Notes: generated by a model from the sequence alone, not told the origin. A DNA stretch of 64,000 bases from Bradyrhizobium ontarionense (GCF_021088345.1 NZ_CP088156.1:6138001-6202000), one strand, 5' to 3'. Shown: positions 29,901 through 40,998, counted from the stretch's first letter. Made by a program: numbers and translations.

Positions 29901-31589
29901 ATGGCCGGGGAAGACCGCGTGCTCGCGGGAGGCAAGACGTTCATCGATTTCCAGACCGATCCCTCTCGCTATCGGCATTGGAAGCTCTCGATCGACGGTG
30001 ACGTGGCGACGCTCGCCATGGACGTCGACGAGAATGGCGGCCTGTTCGAGGGCTACCAGCTCAAGCTCAATTCCTATGATCTCGGTGTCGACATCGAGCT
30101 CGCCGACGCCGTGCAGCGGCTGCGCTTCGAGCACCCCGAGGTCAAGGTCGTGGTGCTGCGCTCGGCCAAGCCGCGCGTGTTCTGCGCCGGCGCCAACATC
30201 CGCATGCTCGCGGGCGCCACCCATGCCCACAAGGTCAACTTCTGCAAGTTCACCAACGAGACCCGCAACGGCTTCGAGGATTCATCCGAGAATTCCGGCC
30301 AGCGCTTCATCACGGTGGTGAACGGCACGGCGGCCGGCGGCGGCTATGAGCTCGCGCTCGCCACCGACCACATCGTCCTCGCCGATGACGGCTCGTCGTC
30401 GGTGTCGCTGCCGGAGGTGCCGTTGCTGGCCGTGCTGCCCGGCACCGGCGGCCTGACGCGCGTCGTCGACAAGCGCAAGGTGCGGCGCGACCGTGCCGAC
30501 GCGTTCTGCACGACGGAAGAGGGCGTCAAGGGCAAGCGCGCGGTGCAGTGGCGGCTGGTCGATGAGATCGCGCCGAACTCCAAGGTCGACGCCAAGGTCG
30601 CCGAGCGCGCCAAGGAGTTCGCGGCTGCCTCCAAGCGCAACGGCAGCGGCAAGGGTGTTCAGCTCACGCCGCTCAAGCGCGTGATCGACGCCACCAGCGT
30701 GCGCTACGGCTTCGTCAATGTCGACCTCGACCGCGAGGCTCGCATCGCCACCATCACGATCACGGCCCCGGAAGTCGCGCCGCCGGCCGATATCGACGGC
30801 ATGATCGCATTGGGCGCCTCGTTCTGGCCGCTGCAGGTCGCGCGTGAGCTCGACGATGCCATCCTGCATCTGCGCATCAACGAGCTCGGCATCGCCATGC
30901 TGGTGTTCAAGTCGCATGGCGACCGCACCCAGGTGCTCGCCCATGACGCCTTTCTGGAAGCCAACAAGGCGCATTGGCTGGTCAACGAGATCCGACATTA
31001 TTGGAAGCGCGTGCTGAAGCGCGTCGACGTCACCTCGCGCACGCTGGTCACCCTGGTCGAGCCCGGCTCGTGCTTCGCCGGCACGCTGGCCGAACTCGTG
31101 TTCGCATCCGACCGCTCCTACATGCTGATCGGCACCATCCAGGGCGACAACCGTCCGGCGCCGTCGATCGAATTGTCGGCGATGAACTTCGGCCCCTATC
31201 CGATGAGCCACGGCCTGACACGGCTGCAGTCGCGTTTCCTCGCCGACCCTGCCGAGCTGGAGCGCGTGCGCGAGCAGGTCGGCCGGCCGATCGAGGCCGA
31301 CGAGGCCGAGGAGCTCGGGCTCGTCACCTTCGCGCTCGACGACATCGATTGGGAAGACGAGATCCGCGTGTTCCTCGAGGAGCGCGCCAGCTTCTCGCCG
31401 GACAGCCTGACCGGCCTCGAAGCCAATCTGCGCTTCGCCGGTCCCGAGACGATGGAATCGAAGATCTTCGCGCGCCTCACCGCCTGGCAGAACTGGATCT
31501 TCCAGCGGCCCAACGCGGTCGGCGAGGAGGGTGCGCTCCGGCGCTACGGCACCGGCGAGCGGCCGCAGTACGACATGACGCGAGTGTAA
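29901..31589 (+). CDS. boxC: Benzoyl-CoA-dihydrodiol lyase (2,3-epoxybenzoyl-CoA dihydrolase)
   Basis: A 562-residue enzyme of the enoyl-CoA hydratase superfamily, with the length peculiar to BoxC. The N-terminal half carries a crotonase-like core: SAKPRVFCAGANIRMLAG near residues 90-107 and NGTAAGGGYELALATD near 140-155, the oxyanion glycines. A second crotonase-like half follows. BoxC cleaves the epoxide ring to 3,4-dehydroadipyl-CoA semialdehyde and formate. Upstream are two candidate BoxR operators; downstream is boxB after 113 bases containing an inverted repeat. Confidence 0.95.
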   Translation: MAGEDRVLAGGKTFIDFQTDPSRYRHWKLSIDGDVATLAMDVDENGGLFEGYQLKLNSYDLGVDIELADAVQRLRFEHPEVKVVVLRSAKPRVFCAGANIRMLAGATHAHKVNFCKFTNETRNGFEDSSENSGQRFITVVNGTAAGGGYELALATDHIVLADDGSSSVSLPEVPLLAVLPGTGGLTRVVDKRKVRRDRADAFCTTEEGVKGKRAVQWRLVDEIAPNSKVDAKVAERAKEFAAASKRNGSGKGVQLTPLKRVIDATSVRYGFVNVDLDREARIATITITAPEVAPPADIDGMIALGASFWPLQVARELDDAILHLRINELGIAMLVFKSHGDRTQVLAHDAFLEANKAHWLVNEIRHYWKRVLKRVDVTSRTLVTLVEPGSCFAGTLAELVFASDRSYMLIGTIQGDNRPAPSIELSAMNFGPYPMSHGLTRLQSRFLADPAELERVREQVGRPIEADEAEELGLVTFALDDIDWEDEIRVFLEERASFSPDSLTGLEANLRFAGPETMESKIFARLTAWQNWIFQRPNAVGEEGALRRYGTGERPQYDMTRV

Positions 31590-31592
31590 GGG

Positions 31593-31671
31593 AGCGAATG
31601 GCGAGTGCCGAATAGCGAATAGGGACGGATGTCGAGAATCCCTATTCGCTACTCTCCATTCGCTACTCGCC
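31593..31671. repeat. Intergenic inverted repeat, family 'GCGAATAGCGAGTGGCGAGT', second copy
   Basis: Left arm 31593-31625 and right arm 31639-31671 are near-perfect reverse complements (AGCGAATAGGGA / TCCCTATTCGCT and outer pairs). It fills most of the gap between boxC and boxB, giving a long hairpin in the polycistronic message. Confidence 0.85.
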
Positions 31672-31702
31672 TCCAACAACCAATGCCACCCGGGAGGTCT
31701 CC

Positions 31703-33154
<1,452 letters not shown>

Positions 33155-33166
33155 TCCCCAACCCCG

Positions 33167-33317
33167 GTGTCGTCCCGGACAAGCCTGACGCCGCGCAGCG
33201 GCGTCGGGCGCCGACCCGGGACCCATACCGCGTGATGTCGCGGTTAAGAGCACCTTGGCAGTCGCCGTGCGCTACAATTGACGGTGGTGGTTATGGGTCC
33301 CTGCTTTCGCAGGGACG
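33167..33317. repeat. Palindromic repeat 'GTGTCGTCCCGG...GGTTATGGGTCCCTGC', copy A
   Basis: About 150 bases with arms GGGACCCATA near the left and TATGGGTCCC near the right. It is nearly identical over its right 90 bases to copy B at 33432-33555. It begins 13 bases after the boxB stop and may end that transcript. Confidence 0.85.
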
Positions 33318-33431
33318 CCGCCGTTGGTGCGGCTACGTATCGACCTCAATTATCACGTGCGGCGTCGAGTATCCCAAGGTTTGCATCCGCGCGCGCTCTG
33401 CCGCGATCGCAAGCGCGTAGTCCCAACATCG

Positions 33432-33555
33432 GTGTCGTCCCGGCCTTGAGCCGGGACCCATACCGCGTGATGTCGCGGTGAGAGCACCGTGGCAGTCGTC
33501 GTGCGCTACGATTGCCGGCGGTGGTTATGGGTCCCTGCGTTCGCAGGGACGACAC
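33432..33555. repeat. Palindromic repeat 'GTGTCGTCCCGG...GGTTATGGGTCCCTGC', copy B
   Basis: A second copy in the same orientation as copy A, with about a dozen single-base differences in ATACCGCGTGATGTCGCGGT and the following segment. The 114 bases between the copies show no gene. Together the two copies fill the convergent gap between boxB and the SDR gene. Confidence 0.85.
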
Positions 33556-33580
33556 TATTTGTGGAGTTGCCGTCTCGGCC

Positions 33581-34390
33581 TCAGCTATCCCATCCCGCGC
33601 CCGGAATCCCCGGGTTCGCGTAGACGATGCCGCCATCGACGGCGATCGTATTGCCCACAACGTAGTCTCCCGCGCGTGAGGCGAGGAAGATCGCCGTACC
33701 CGCCATGTCCTCGTCGGTGCCGACCCTGCCCGCCGGCACGCGCGCGGCGACCTCATCGGCATTGTCGCGCGCGGCCTTGTTCATGTCGGACTTGAACGGA
33801 CCCGGCGCAATCGCCGTCACCACGATGTGGTCGTGGATCAGCTTCGCCGCCATCCGCCGCGTCAGATGAATCAGCCCGGACTTGCTCGCGGCGTAGGAAT
33901 ACGTCTCCAGCGGGTTGACGAAGATGCCGTCGATCGAGGCGATGTTGATCACCTTCGCGGGCCGCTCGGCGCTGGCCGCCGCGCGCAAGGGAGCTGCAAG
34001 CGCCTTGGTCAGGAAGAACGGCGTCTTCAGGTTGAGGTTCATTACCTTGTCCCAACCGCTCTCGGGAAACTCGTCGAAGTCGGCGCCCCAAGCCGCCCCC
34101 GCATTGTTGACGAGAATGTCGAGCTTCGGTTCGCGCTTCTTGATCTCAGCCGCGAGCATGTCGATGCCGGCCATCGTCGAGATGTCGATCGGCAGCGCGA
34201 TGCATTCGCCCTCATACTCGGCCGACAGCGCCTTGGCGGTCTCCTCGCAGGGGCCGGCCTTGCGCGCGGTGATGTAGACCCGCGCCGCGCCGTGCGCGAG
34301 CAGGCCGGTCGCGATCATCTTGCCGATGCCGCGCGAGCCGCCGGTGACGAGCGCGATGCGCCCCTCGAGTGAAAACAGATTTCTGAGCAT
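33581..34390 (-). CDS. Short-chain dehydrogenase/reductase
   Basis: A 269-residue classical SDR. The NAD(P)-binding motif TGGSRGIG is at 16-23, NNAG near 95-98, and the catalytic residues are Ser152, Tyr166 and Lys170 (YAASK). The C-terminus DYVVGNTIAVDGG is typical. ATG at 34390 follows GGGAGG on the minus strand. It resembles 3-oxoacyl-ACP reductase-like or gluconate dehydrogenase-like SDRs; the substrate cannot be named. It is convergent with boxB and probably a single-gene unit. Confidence 0.92.
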   Translation of the reverse strand: MLRNLFSLEGRIALVTGGSRGIGKMIATGLLAHGAARVYITARKAGPCEETAKALSAEYEGECIALPIDISTMAGIDMLAAEIKKREPKLDILVNNAGAAWGADFDEFPESGWDKVMNLNLKTPFFLTKALAAPLRAAASAERPAKVINIASIDGIFVNPLETYSYAASKSGLIHLTRRMAAKLIHDHIVVTAIAPGPFKSDMNKAARDNADEVAARVPAGRVGTDEDMAGTAIFLASRAGDYVVGNTIAVDGGIVYANPGIPGAGWDS

Positions 34391-34513
34391 GACGCCTCCC
34401 GTTTCTTTTATCGATTGCGGTTGTGAGCGGGGCACATCGGTGCTGTCAAGTGAGACGCGGTCGTACGACGGCGGGCAGTGCCGAGGTGGGGCGTAATCGT
34501 GACGGAGGATCGC

Positions 34514-35572
34514 TTACGCCGCGTCGATGCGGCGGAAGCCGTTCCACATCGCGGTGGCCGCGCCGGAGGTCAGGACGGGCAGCACCCGGGCGTCCTGATA
34601 GTGGCCGTTGAGCGAGACGCGCGACAGTGCGGTGAGATGCTCGGCGCTCTCGGCGAAGATCATGCCGGGACGCGTGGTGACGGCGGTCTTGAAGCCGCTG
34701 GCGGCGGCGAGCACGAACTCGCGCTGCGATGCGGCCGCGCGATCGCCGTAAGGGTAGGCCATGTGCAGCACGGGTCGCTGCAGCTCATTCTCGATGAGGG
34801 CGCGGCTTCCGGCGATCTCGGCTGTCGCGGTCTCCTCGGTCTGCTTGGCGAGATTGCAGTGACTGATCGAGTGGGCGCCGATCGTGACCAGCGGCTCGGC
34901 CGAGAGCGCCCGCAGCTCGTCCCAGGACATGCAGAGCTCGCGGCAGATCGATGCTTCGTCGATGCCGTGCCGCGCGCATAATGTGCTGATCTCGCGCCGG
35001 AGGTCATGCTCGCCCGGCAACGTGCGCAGCCAGTCGTGCAGGCGCTGAAACGTCACGCATTTGGCTGAAGGCGTCGATGTGTCGAGCTTCAGCGCGAGGC
35101 CGCCGATCTCGACTTCGATCTCCTGCGTCCGCGCAATCAGGAGCTCCAGCGTGACCCACCACAGCCTGCCGCGGCCTGCGGCGAAATCGCTGGTGACATA
35201 GATCGTGAACGGCGCGCCGAATTCGCGCATGATCGGCAGCGCGAAGTCGCGATTGTCGCGATAGCCGTCATCGAAGGTGAAGCAGGCGAAGCGGCGCGTG
35301 AAGTTCTGCTCCACCAGCCGGTGGTGCATTTCGTCGAGCGTGATGATCTCGATGTCATGGTCGTGCAGATGCGACAGCATCTCGCGCAGGAAGTCGGGCG
35401 TGACCTCGAGATGACCATTGGGCTGAAAATCCGCGTCGCGGCGCGGCCGCACGTGATGCAGCGTGTAGATCGCCCCGACGCCTGAAAAGATCGGACGCAG
35501 CCAGACATGCGCGCCGCTCAGGTAAAGCGCTTCCAGGCCGGCGCGAATAAAGGTTTTGCGAAATCGCCTCAT
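34514..35572 (-). CDS. Polysaccharide deacetylase family protein
   Basis: A 352-residue protein with a NodB-type domain. The metal/catalytic motif FTFDDGYRDN is near residues 98-107 (Asp101, Asp102) and a second motif IGAHSISHCNL supplies the histidines. No signal peptide is evident, so it may act in the cytoplasm, or be anchored by the hydrophobic segment near residues 12-35. ATG 35572 is preferred over an upstream in-frame start. The family removes N- or O-acetyl groups from glycans; an envelope or exopolysaccharide role is likely. Confidence 0.88.
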   Translation of the reverse strand: MRRFRKTFIRAGLEALYLSGAHVWLRPIFSGVGAIYTLHHVRPRRDADFQPNGHLEVTPDFLREMLSHLHDHDIEIITLDEMHHRLVEQNFTRRFACFTFDDGYRDNRDFALPIMREFGAPFTIYVTSDFAAGRGRLWWVTLELLIARTQEIEVEIGGLALKLDTSTPSAKCVTFQRLHDWLRTLPGEHDLRREISTLCARHGIDEASICRELCMSWDELRALSAEPLVTIGAHSISHCNLAKQTEETATAEIAGSRALIENELQRPVLHMAYPYGDRAAASQREFVLAAASGFKTAVTTRPGMIFAESAEHLTALSRVSLNGHYQDARVLPVLTSGAATAMWNGFRRIDAA

Positions 35573-35736
35573 GTGAAATATGCGGCCCGGTGGGTGTCGG
35601 GACAAGGTTACCGACCATCGCTGAAGAAAACCTTAGCCCGGAGGTCGCAACGTACCGGAAGGTGCTGTTCATTTCCGGTTTGACAGGCATGCAAGGGTTT
35701 GTTTTCTCTCTGCTTCCTCGATACGACGGATGGCGA

Positions 35737-37131
35737 ATGCGTGGACTTTTCAAGTGGAGCGGCAAATGGTGGCCCGGCGTCATCCCGCTGATCGTGCTTT
35801 GGGGCTTCGCGGCGTGGACCAGCACCGTTCCTCTCGAAAATGATCTCGCCGGCCGCAGTTCGGCCGCACTCAAGGGCGCCGTCCTCGACAAGACGAACAT
35901 TGTGGTCGACGGTCGCGACGTCTACTTGCGCGCCGATGCCTTCTCCGAGGCTGGGCGCCGCGATGCGGTGGCCGCCGTCGATGCCGTGGCCGGCGTGCGT
36001 CTCGTCAACGACCAGACCCGGCTGGTGCCCGAGGCCAAGCCGTTCGTGTGGTCTGCCGAACGGGACGTCGTCAGGGTGACGCTGGGCGGCACTGCGCCGC
36101 TGCCCGCACTCAAATCCAAGCTCGTGGAGGCGACGCGCGCTGCGCTGCAGGGTGTCGAGGTGGCGGACCAGATGGCTCTTGCGCGCGGCGCGCCGCCCCA
36201 CTTCGAAGATGCCGCGCTGCTCATGATCGGCCAGATCGGCAGGCTGAAGGACGGCAAATTCACCATCTCCGACGGCGATGTCACGCTGACCGGCATGGCG
36301 CGCGAGCTCGGCGGCCGCGAAGCCGTGGCCGCGGCGCTGGCCAAGCTGCCCGACGGCTTCAAGGTCGCCAGCAACGAGGTCAAGGCGCCGCCCTACATCT
36401 TCCAGGCCTACAAGGATCCAGTCGCGGTCACCGTGACCCTGTCGGGCAACGCGCCTGACGAGAACATCCATGCCGTCGTGGTCGGGTCTTCATCCCGCAA
36501 GTTCTTCAACGAGAAGGTCGTCGACAATCTCAAGAACAGCATCGGCGCGCCGTCGAACTTCGTGAACGCGGTGGTGCCAGCGCTCGGCGCATTGTCGCGG
36601 CTGTCGACGGGCACGCTGGTGGTCTCCGATCGCGACATCAAGCTGTCCGGCGATGCCCTCTATGATGCTGCGGCCGTCCAGATCCGGACCGGGCTTGCCA
36701 AAGATGTGCCCCAGGGCTGGCAGGTGAAGGCCGACATCACCGTCAAGCCTGCGGCCGCCCCCGTCGATCCGACGGTGTGCCAGCAGCTGTTCTCCGAACT
36801 GCTCGGCAAGGCCAGGATCCGCTTCGAGACCGGGCGGAGCGACCTCGACCGCGACTCCACCGGCCTTCTGGACCGGCTGGTCGAGATCGCGATGCGCTGT
36901 CCCGGAGCCAATGTCGAGATCGCCGGTCACACCGACGCCGAGGGCGACGAAGCGGCCAATCAGACCTTGTCGGAAAAGCGGGCCCAGGCGGTGGTCGATT
37001 ATCTGGTCAGGGCCGGCCTGCCGGTCGACCGTTTCGCCGCGGTCGGCTATGGCAGCACCCAGCCGGTGGCGTCGAACGATACCGGCGACGGCCGGGCCCA
37101 GAACCGGCGCATCGATTTCGTGGTGAGGTAA
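35737..37131 (+). CDS. Membrane-anchored protein with C-terminal OmpA peptidoglycan-binding domain
   Basis: A 464-residue protein. One N-terminal membrane helix (GVIPLIVLWGFAAWTSTVPL, about residues 14-33) anchors it in the inner membrane. Two or three BON-like repeats follow (for example DAVAAVDAVAGVRLVNDQTR). The C-terminal 120 residues are an OmpA-like domain with NVEIAGHTDAEGDEAANQTL and GRAQNRRIDFVV, binding peptidoglycan. ATG 35737 is chosen because the anchor follows directly; an ATG at 35689 is possible. It is followed after 4 bases by a small membrane protein gene, so the two probably act together. Confidence 0.85.
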   Translation: MRGLFKWSGKWWPGVIPLIVLWGFAAWTSTVPLENDLAGRSSAALKGAVLDKTNIVVDGRDVYLRADAFSEAGRRDAVAAVDAVAGVRLVNDQTRLVPEAKPFVWSAERDVVRVTLGGTAPLPALKSKLVEATRAALQGVEVADQMALARGAPPHFEDAALLMIGQIGRLKDGKFTISDGDVTLTGMARELGGREAVAAALAKLPDGFKVASNEVKAPPYIFQAYKDPVAVTVTLSGNAPDENIHAVVVGSSSRKFFNEKVVDNLKNSIGAPSNFVNAVVPALGALSRLSTGTLVVSDRDIKLSGDALYDAAAVQIRTGLAKDVPQGWQVKADITVKPAAAPVDPTVCQQLFSELLGKARIRFETGRSDLDRDSTGLLDRLVEIAMRCPGANVEIAGHTDAEGDEAANQTLSEKRAQAVVDYLVRAGLPVDRFAAVGYGSTQPVASNDTGDGRAQNRRIDFVVR

Positions 37132-37135
37132 CGAC

Positions 37136-37441
37136 ATGGCCTATCTCGTCGCGTTTCATTGGGCCTGGCTGGCGGGCGCCTTCGTCATCGGGCTCGCCAT
37201 GGGGTGGGTCGCCGTGGTGCACAGGGCGCCCGGCCTATCGCGCCTGCTGACGCTGCTGCTGTCGGCCCTGGCCGCGCTTCTGGTCGCGGCGGCCGTGGCC
37301 TGTCTGGTGCCGGGCCGTGCCGGCTATTGGCTCGAGCTGCTGCTGCTTCTGTTCGTGCCCTATCTCGTGGGCTGCGCCATCGGGACCTGGCTGCGGGCGC
37401 TGGTGGTCATGCGCAGCATGCGGCAGCGATCGGCGGCCTGA
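37136..37441 (+). CDS. Small inner-membrane protein, partner of the OmpA-domain protein
   Basis: A 101-residue protein with three hydrophobic segments, near residues 8-28, 36-58 and 64-85, and a basic C-terminus (MRSMRQRSAA). It starts 4 bases after the OmpA-domain gene stop, indicating co-translation. No domain name is recognised. Such pairs are common in rhizobia, but function is unknown. Confidence 0.75.
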   Translation: MAYLVAFHWAWLAGAFVIGLAMGWVAVVHRAPGLSRLLTLLLSALAALLVAAAVACLVPGRAGYWLELLLLLFVPYLVGCAIGTWLRALVVMRSMRQRSAA

Positions 37442-37957
37442 GCCGCCGGCCGGCGCCATCGTCCCGCGCCGTCCGCTCGGTTTCCCGCTTGATCCGAGCT
37501 CCATGGGCTGCGCGGGTCCGGCAGGACGGGGCGCTGTTCGTACTGCGGAGCAACATCGCCGATGCCTGGCGCGGGATCGCGGCCCGAGACACGAAGGTTT
37601 GACGACGCCGGAACCTGTCAAAGCCGGATCGGACGACTATCGTTTGGTGATGCCGCTCCCTCTTCTCGGCCGCGCCTCCCGGCAAGCTCCGGGAGCCGGC
37701 TCCCCTCACCGAAGTTTAACCGGGGCGCGCGCAGGCTGGTCGGGACCATGCGTCTGCCCCATATGCGGCAAAACGGTGCATCGCATTTCCGTGAAGCCTG
37801 CTAAGTATATCCCATGTGTATGATCTTTGTTCACACCGCCCGTGTTCCACAATGCGCCGAAACGCGCTACGACGGCGTTGTATGCGCAGATGACGTGGCG
37901 ACCTCCGGGGCGCCCTGTCGTCGAGCGGTCGTGACCGGATCACGGTTAGAGGTGTAG
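37442..37957. other. Intergenic region, 516 bp, no gene supported
   Basis: Open frames here are short and without recognisable features. The last about 150 bases are less GC-rich (AAGTATATCCCATGTGTATG) and probably contain the promoter of the gene at 37958, but no clear -35/-10 pair can be placed. No repeat family member is present. Confidence 0.5.
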
Positions 37958-39013
37958 ATGCTTGAAGCCATACGCAGAGCGGCTACGTTCCTGCGCGAGA
38001 AGCAAGTCCTGCACAAGCTCGGTGTGCTGGTCAGCATCGCGGTGATCGCGATTGCCTGCTACGTCCTCTACCACATGCTGCGGGGCATCGACACTTACGA
38101 GGTGCTCGAGGCCATCAAGAGCACGGAGCCGCACCAGATTGCGCTCGCGGCCTTGTTCGTCGCGGCCGGCTATTTCACGCTCACCTTCTACGATCTGTTC
38201 GCTGTCCGTACGATCGGGAACGACCACATTCCGTACCGCATCAATGCGCTGGCGGCCTTCACCAGCTATTCGATCGGCCACAATGTCGGCGCCAGCGTGT
38301 TCACGGGCGGGGCCGTAAGGTACCGCATCTATTCGGCCTATGGGCTGAACGCGATCGACGTCGCCAAGATCTGCTTTCTCGCCGGCCTGACGTTCTGGCT
38401 CGGCAATGCCGCCGTGCTTGGGCTCGGCATCAGCTATCATCCGGAAGCGGCGGCCGCCATCGATCAGCTGCCGCCATGGCTGAACCGGATGGCCGCGATC
38501 GGCATCCTGATCGGGCTGATGGGCTACGTGGCCTGGGTCTGGACCAAGCCGCGGGTGGTCGGCCGCGGGCCTTGGACCGTGGTGCTGCCGGGCGGGCCGC
38601 TGACCCTGCTGCAGATCGTGATCGGCATCGTCGACCTCGGCTTCTGCGCGCTCGCGATGTACGTTCTGGTGCCCGACGAGCCCAATCTCGGCTTTGTCGT
38701 GGTCGCCGTGATCTTCGTTTCGGCCACCCTGCTCGGCTTCGCCAGCCATTCGCCGGGCGGCCTCGGCGTGTTCGATGCCGCGATGCTGGTCGGGCTCTGG
38801 CAGATGGACCGGGAGGAGCTGCTGGCCGGGATGCTGCTGTTCCGCATGCTGTATTATTTGGCGCCGTTCCTCATTTCTGTAATCTTGCTGACGTTTCGCG
38901 AGGTTATCATCAGCACGCGGTCGAAGCGGCTGCGCCAGGCCGCCCTCAGCCTCGATCCAAGCCCTCCGCCCGAAGCCGCTTATGTGAGGAAGCGCAGCGA
39001 TTCCGGCGCCTGA
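37958..39013 (+). CDS. UPF0104 / lysylphosphatidylglycerol synthase-type membrane protein
   Basis: A 351-residue polytopic protein with eight or so hydrophobic segments. Motifs FTSYSIGHNVGASVFTGGAV and GFASHSPGGLGVFDAAML are hallmarks of the membrane domain shared by MprF flippases and AglD-type proteins. There is no cytoplasmic aminoacyl-transferase domain, so it is probably a lipid or polyprenol-linked flippase-like protein rather than a lysyl transferase. It precedes the sensor kinase gene by 34 bases and may be in one operon with it. Confidence 0.85.
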   Translation: MLEAIRRAATFLREKQVLHKLGVLVSIAVIAIACYVLYHMLRGIDTYEVLEAIKSTEPHQIALAALFVAAGYFTLTFYDLFAVRTIGNDHIPYRINALAAFTSYSIGHNVGASVFTGGAVRYRIYSAYGLNAIDVAKICFLAGLTFWLGNAAVLGLGISYHPEAAAAIDQLPPWLNRMAAIGILIGLMGYVAWVWTKPRVVGRGPWTVVLPGGPLTLLQIVIGIVDLGFCALAMYVLVPDEPNLGFVVVAVIFVSATLLGFASHSPGGLGVFDAAMLVGLWQMDREELLAGMLLFRMLYYLAPFLISVILLTFREVIISTRSKRLRQAALSLDPSPPPEAAYVRKRSDSGA

Positions 39014-39047
39014 TGCGGTTTTTCCAGAAGAGGAAGAGTAGGACTCG

Positions 39048-40355
39048 ATGGCCCTCGACGCTCCCTCCCACTCTCCTCTGACGATCTTCACCCCCTGGCC
39101 GGACCGGCTGCGGCATTCCGCCATCATTCTGCTGGCGGCGGCGCTGGCGCTGGCAGGCTTGGTGCTGCTCGACGAGTTGCTGCCGTTGCGCGCGCTCGCG
39201 GTGTTTCTGTGCATCGCTGCCGCCGCTTTGGTGCCGTGGCAGCTGCATGGCACGGTCGCCAAGCGGGAGGACGAGCGTCACGCCAATCCGGTCGAGGCGC
39301 CGGCCGTGAGCGCCGTGGTGGACGGCATCGCGGATCCCGCCGTGCTGCTCGACCGCGCCGGCCGCGTCATCCATCTCAATGCGGCGGCGGCGCAGCTCGC
39401 ACCCGCATTGCGCAAGGGCGAGCTCGCCCAGTTCGCGCTGCGCACGCCGGAGATCATCACGGCGCTGCGCGAGGCGATCGCCGCCACCGAGACCCGCCGC
39501 GCCACCTATCACGACCATGTCCCGGTCGACCGCTGGATGGAGCTGGTCATCACCCCCGTTCCGGTGCCGACCGCCTTCGGCGGCATCGACAAATGCATGC
39601 TGATGACCTTCCACGACCTGACCCCGCTGCGCCGCGTGGAGGAGATGCGGGCCGATTTCGTCGCCAATGCCAGCCACGAGCTGCGCACGCCGCTCGCGGC
39701 GCTCTCCGGCTTCATCGACACCTTGCAGGGGCCCGCGAAGGACGATCCCAAGGCGCGCGAGCGCTTCCTCGGCATCATGCATACCCAGGCCACGCGCATG
39801 GCCCGGCTGATCGACGATCTGCTGTCGCTATCGCGGGTCGAGCTGTCGGCGCATGTCCGTCCCGACACGCTGGTCGACGTCGTCGCCATCATCCGCCAGG
39901 TCACCGACGGGCTGGAGTCGCTGGCGCGCGAGCGTCAGGTGGTGATCGAGACCAGTCTGCCGGAGGCGCCGGTCACCATCGCCGGCGACCGCGAGGAGCT
40001 CCTGCGCGTGTTCGAGAACCTGATCGAGAATGCGCTCAAATACGGCGCCTCGGGCGGGCGCGTGATCGTCTCGCTGGAGCAGGCCGTCTCCGGCGAGGGC
40101 ACCCCCGAGATCCGGGTCAAGGTGCGCGATTTCGGTCCCGGCATCGCGCCCGAGCATCTGCCGCGCCTGACCGAACGCTTCTATCGCGTCGACGTCGGCG
40201 ACAGCCGCGCGCAGGGCGGCACCGGGCTCGGCCTGTCGCTGGTGAAGCACATCCTCAACCGCCATCGCGGCCGGCTGCTGATCGAAAGCGTGCCGCGGCA
40301 TGGCGCGGCCTTCACGGCCTGCTTTCCCCAGTCCAGACCCGCGCGCGGGGCTTGA
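39048..40355 (+). CDS. PhoR-like sensor histidine kinase
   Basis: A 435-residue kinase. Two N-terminal membrane helices (about residues 24-42 and 46-64) are followed by a PAS-like domain (about 85-190). The H-box NASHELRTPL gives phospho-acceptor His210; N-box NLIENALKYG, G1 DFGPGIAPEHL and G2 GGTGLGLSLVKHIL are intact. It is most like PhoR, the phosphate-starvation kinase that partners PhoB. Neither pst genes nor phoB follow within the window; gcrA is next and convergent. Confidence 0.87.
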   Translation: MALDAPSHSPLTIFTPWPDRLRHSAIILLAAALALAGLVLLDELLPLRALAVFLCIAAAALVPWQLHGTVAKREDERHANPVEAPAVSAVVDGIADPAVLLDRAGRVIHLNAAAAQLAPALRKGELAQFALRTPEIITALREAIAATETRRATYHDHVPVDRWMELVITPVPVPTAFGGIDKCMLMTFHDLTPLRRVEEMRADFVANASHELRTPLAALSGFIDTLQGPAKDDPKARERFLGIMHTQATRMARLIDDLLSLSRVELSAHVRPDTLVDVVAIIRQVTDGLESLARERQVVIETSLPEAPVTIAGDREELLRVFENLIENALKYGASGGRVIVSLEQAVSGEGTPEIRVKVRDFGPGIAPEHLPRLTERFYRVDVGDSRAQGGTGLGLSLVKHILNRHRGRLLIESVPRHGAAFTACFPQSRPARGA

Positions 40356-40485
40356 TCAGCAAGCGCGCATGCGGCCCGGCGGCAAGCCGGGCGCATCATC
40401 AGGCGAAGTCATCAGCTGAAGCTCGAAGCCGGCCGGGGTGGCGGGGCGATGCGGAGTATCCTCATCGCCCGCCTTTGCAACGCGT

Positions 40486-40998
40486 TCAGCGCGTCGGCTT
40501 GGCCTGCTGGCGGCGGCGGTCGGCCGCGGGCTGATAGGCCACGCGCGAATGCTGCGCGCAATAGGGCAGGCCGGCGAGCGCTCTGCCGCCGCAGAAGAAG
40601 AAATCGGGGCTCGACGGATCGCCGACCGGCCAGTGACAGGTCGCCTCGTTGAGTTCCAGGAGCGACAGCCGCTGGTTCATCGGCACGACGTTGTCGAACG
40701 CAACCGGATCGGGCTCCGCCTCGATCTCGAAAACCTGTGCGAGTGCCGTGTTGCCGCGCGCGACCGGACGGGTCACCCGCATCATGGGCTGAGCCGGGCG
40801 GGCTGCCTTGCGCTGGCGCGGTGCCGCGGTCGCCGGGCTCTTGGCGCGGCCCGAGAGACCGAGCCGGTGCACCTTGCCGATCACGGCGTTGCGCGTCACA
40901 TTTCCGAGTTCCGCGGCGATCTGGCTGGCCGATAGTCCGGCCTCCCAGAGCTTTTTCAACTGCTCGACGCGATCGTCAGACCAGGTCAATACCGTCAT
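40486..40998 (-). CDS. gcrA: GcrA cell cycle regulator
   Basis: A 170-residue protein starting MTVLTWSDDRVEQLKKLWEA, with a GcrA-type helix-turn-helix (SASQIAAELGNVTRNAVIGK) in the first 50 residues. The C-terminal region has the conserved LLELNEATCHWPVGDPSSPD and FCGGRALAGLPYCAQHSRVA segments that contact the sigma-70 factor. GcrA activates promoters carrying CcrM-methylated GANTC sites. A GANTC lies in its own upstream region (GAATC at 41078-41082), and another overlaps the -35 of the divergent argD promoter. Confidence 0.95.
   Translation of the reverse strand: MTVLTWSDDRVEQLKKLWEAGLSASQIAAELGNVTRNAVIGKVHRLGLSGRAKSPATAAPRQRKAARPAQPMMRVTRPVARGNTALAQVFEIEAEPDPVAFDNVVPMNQRLSLLELNEATCHWPVGDPSSPDFFFCGGRALAGLPYCAQHSRVAYQPAADRRRQQAKPTR

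Noticed and set aside
33167..33555. Possible CRISPR array from two similar repeats
   Set aside because: Only two long palindromic copies of over 120 bases, no short regular repeats or spacers, no cas genes. No CRISPR array was seen in the window.
37442..37957. Small RNA gene in the 516-base gap
   Set aside because: No promoter-terminator pair or conserved structure could be placed.
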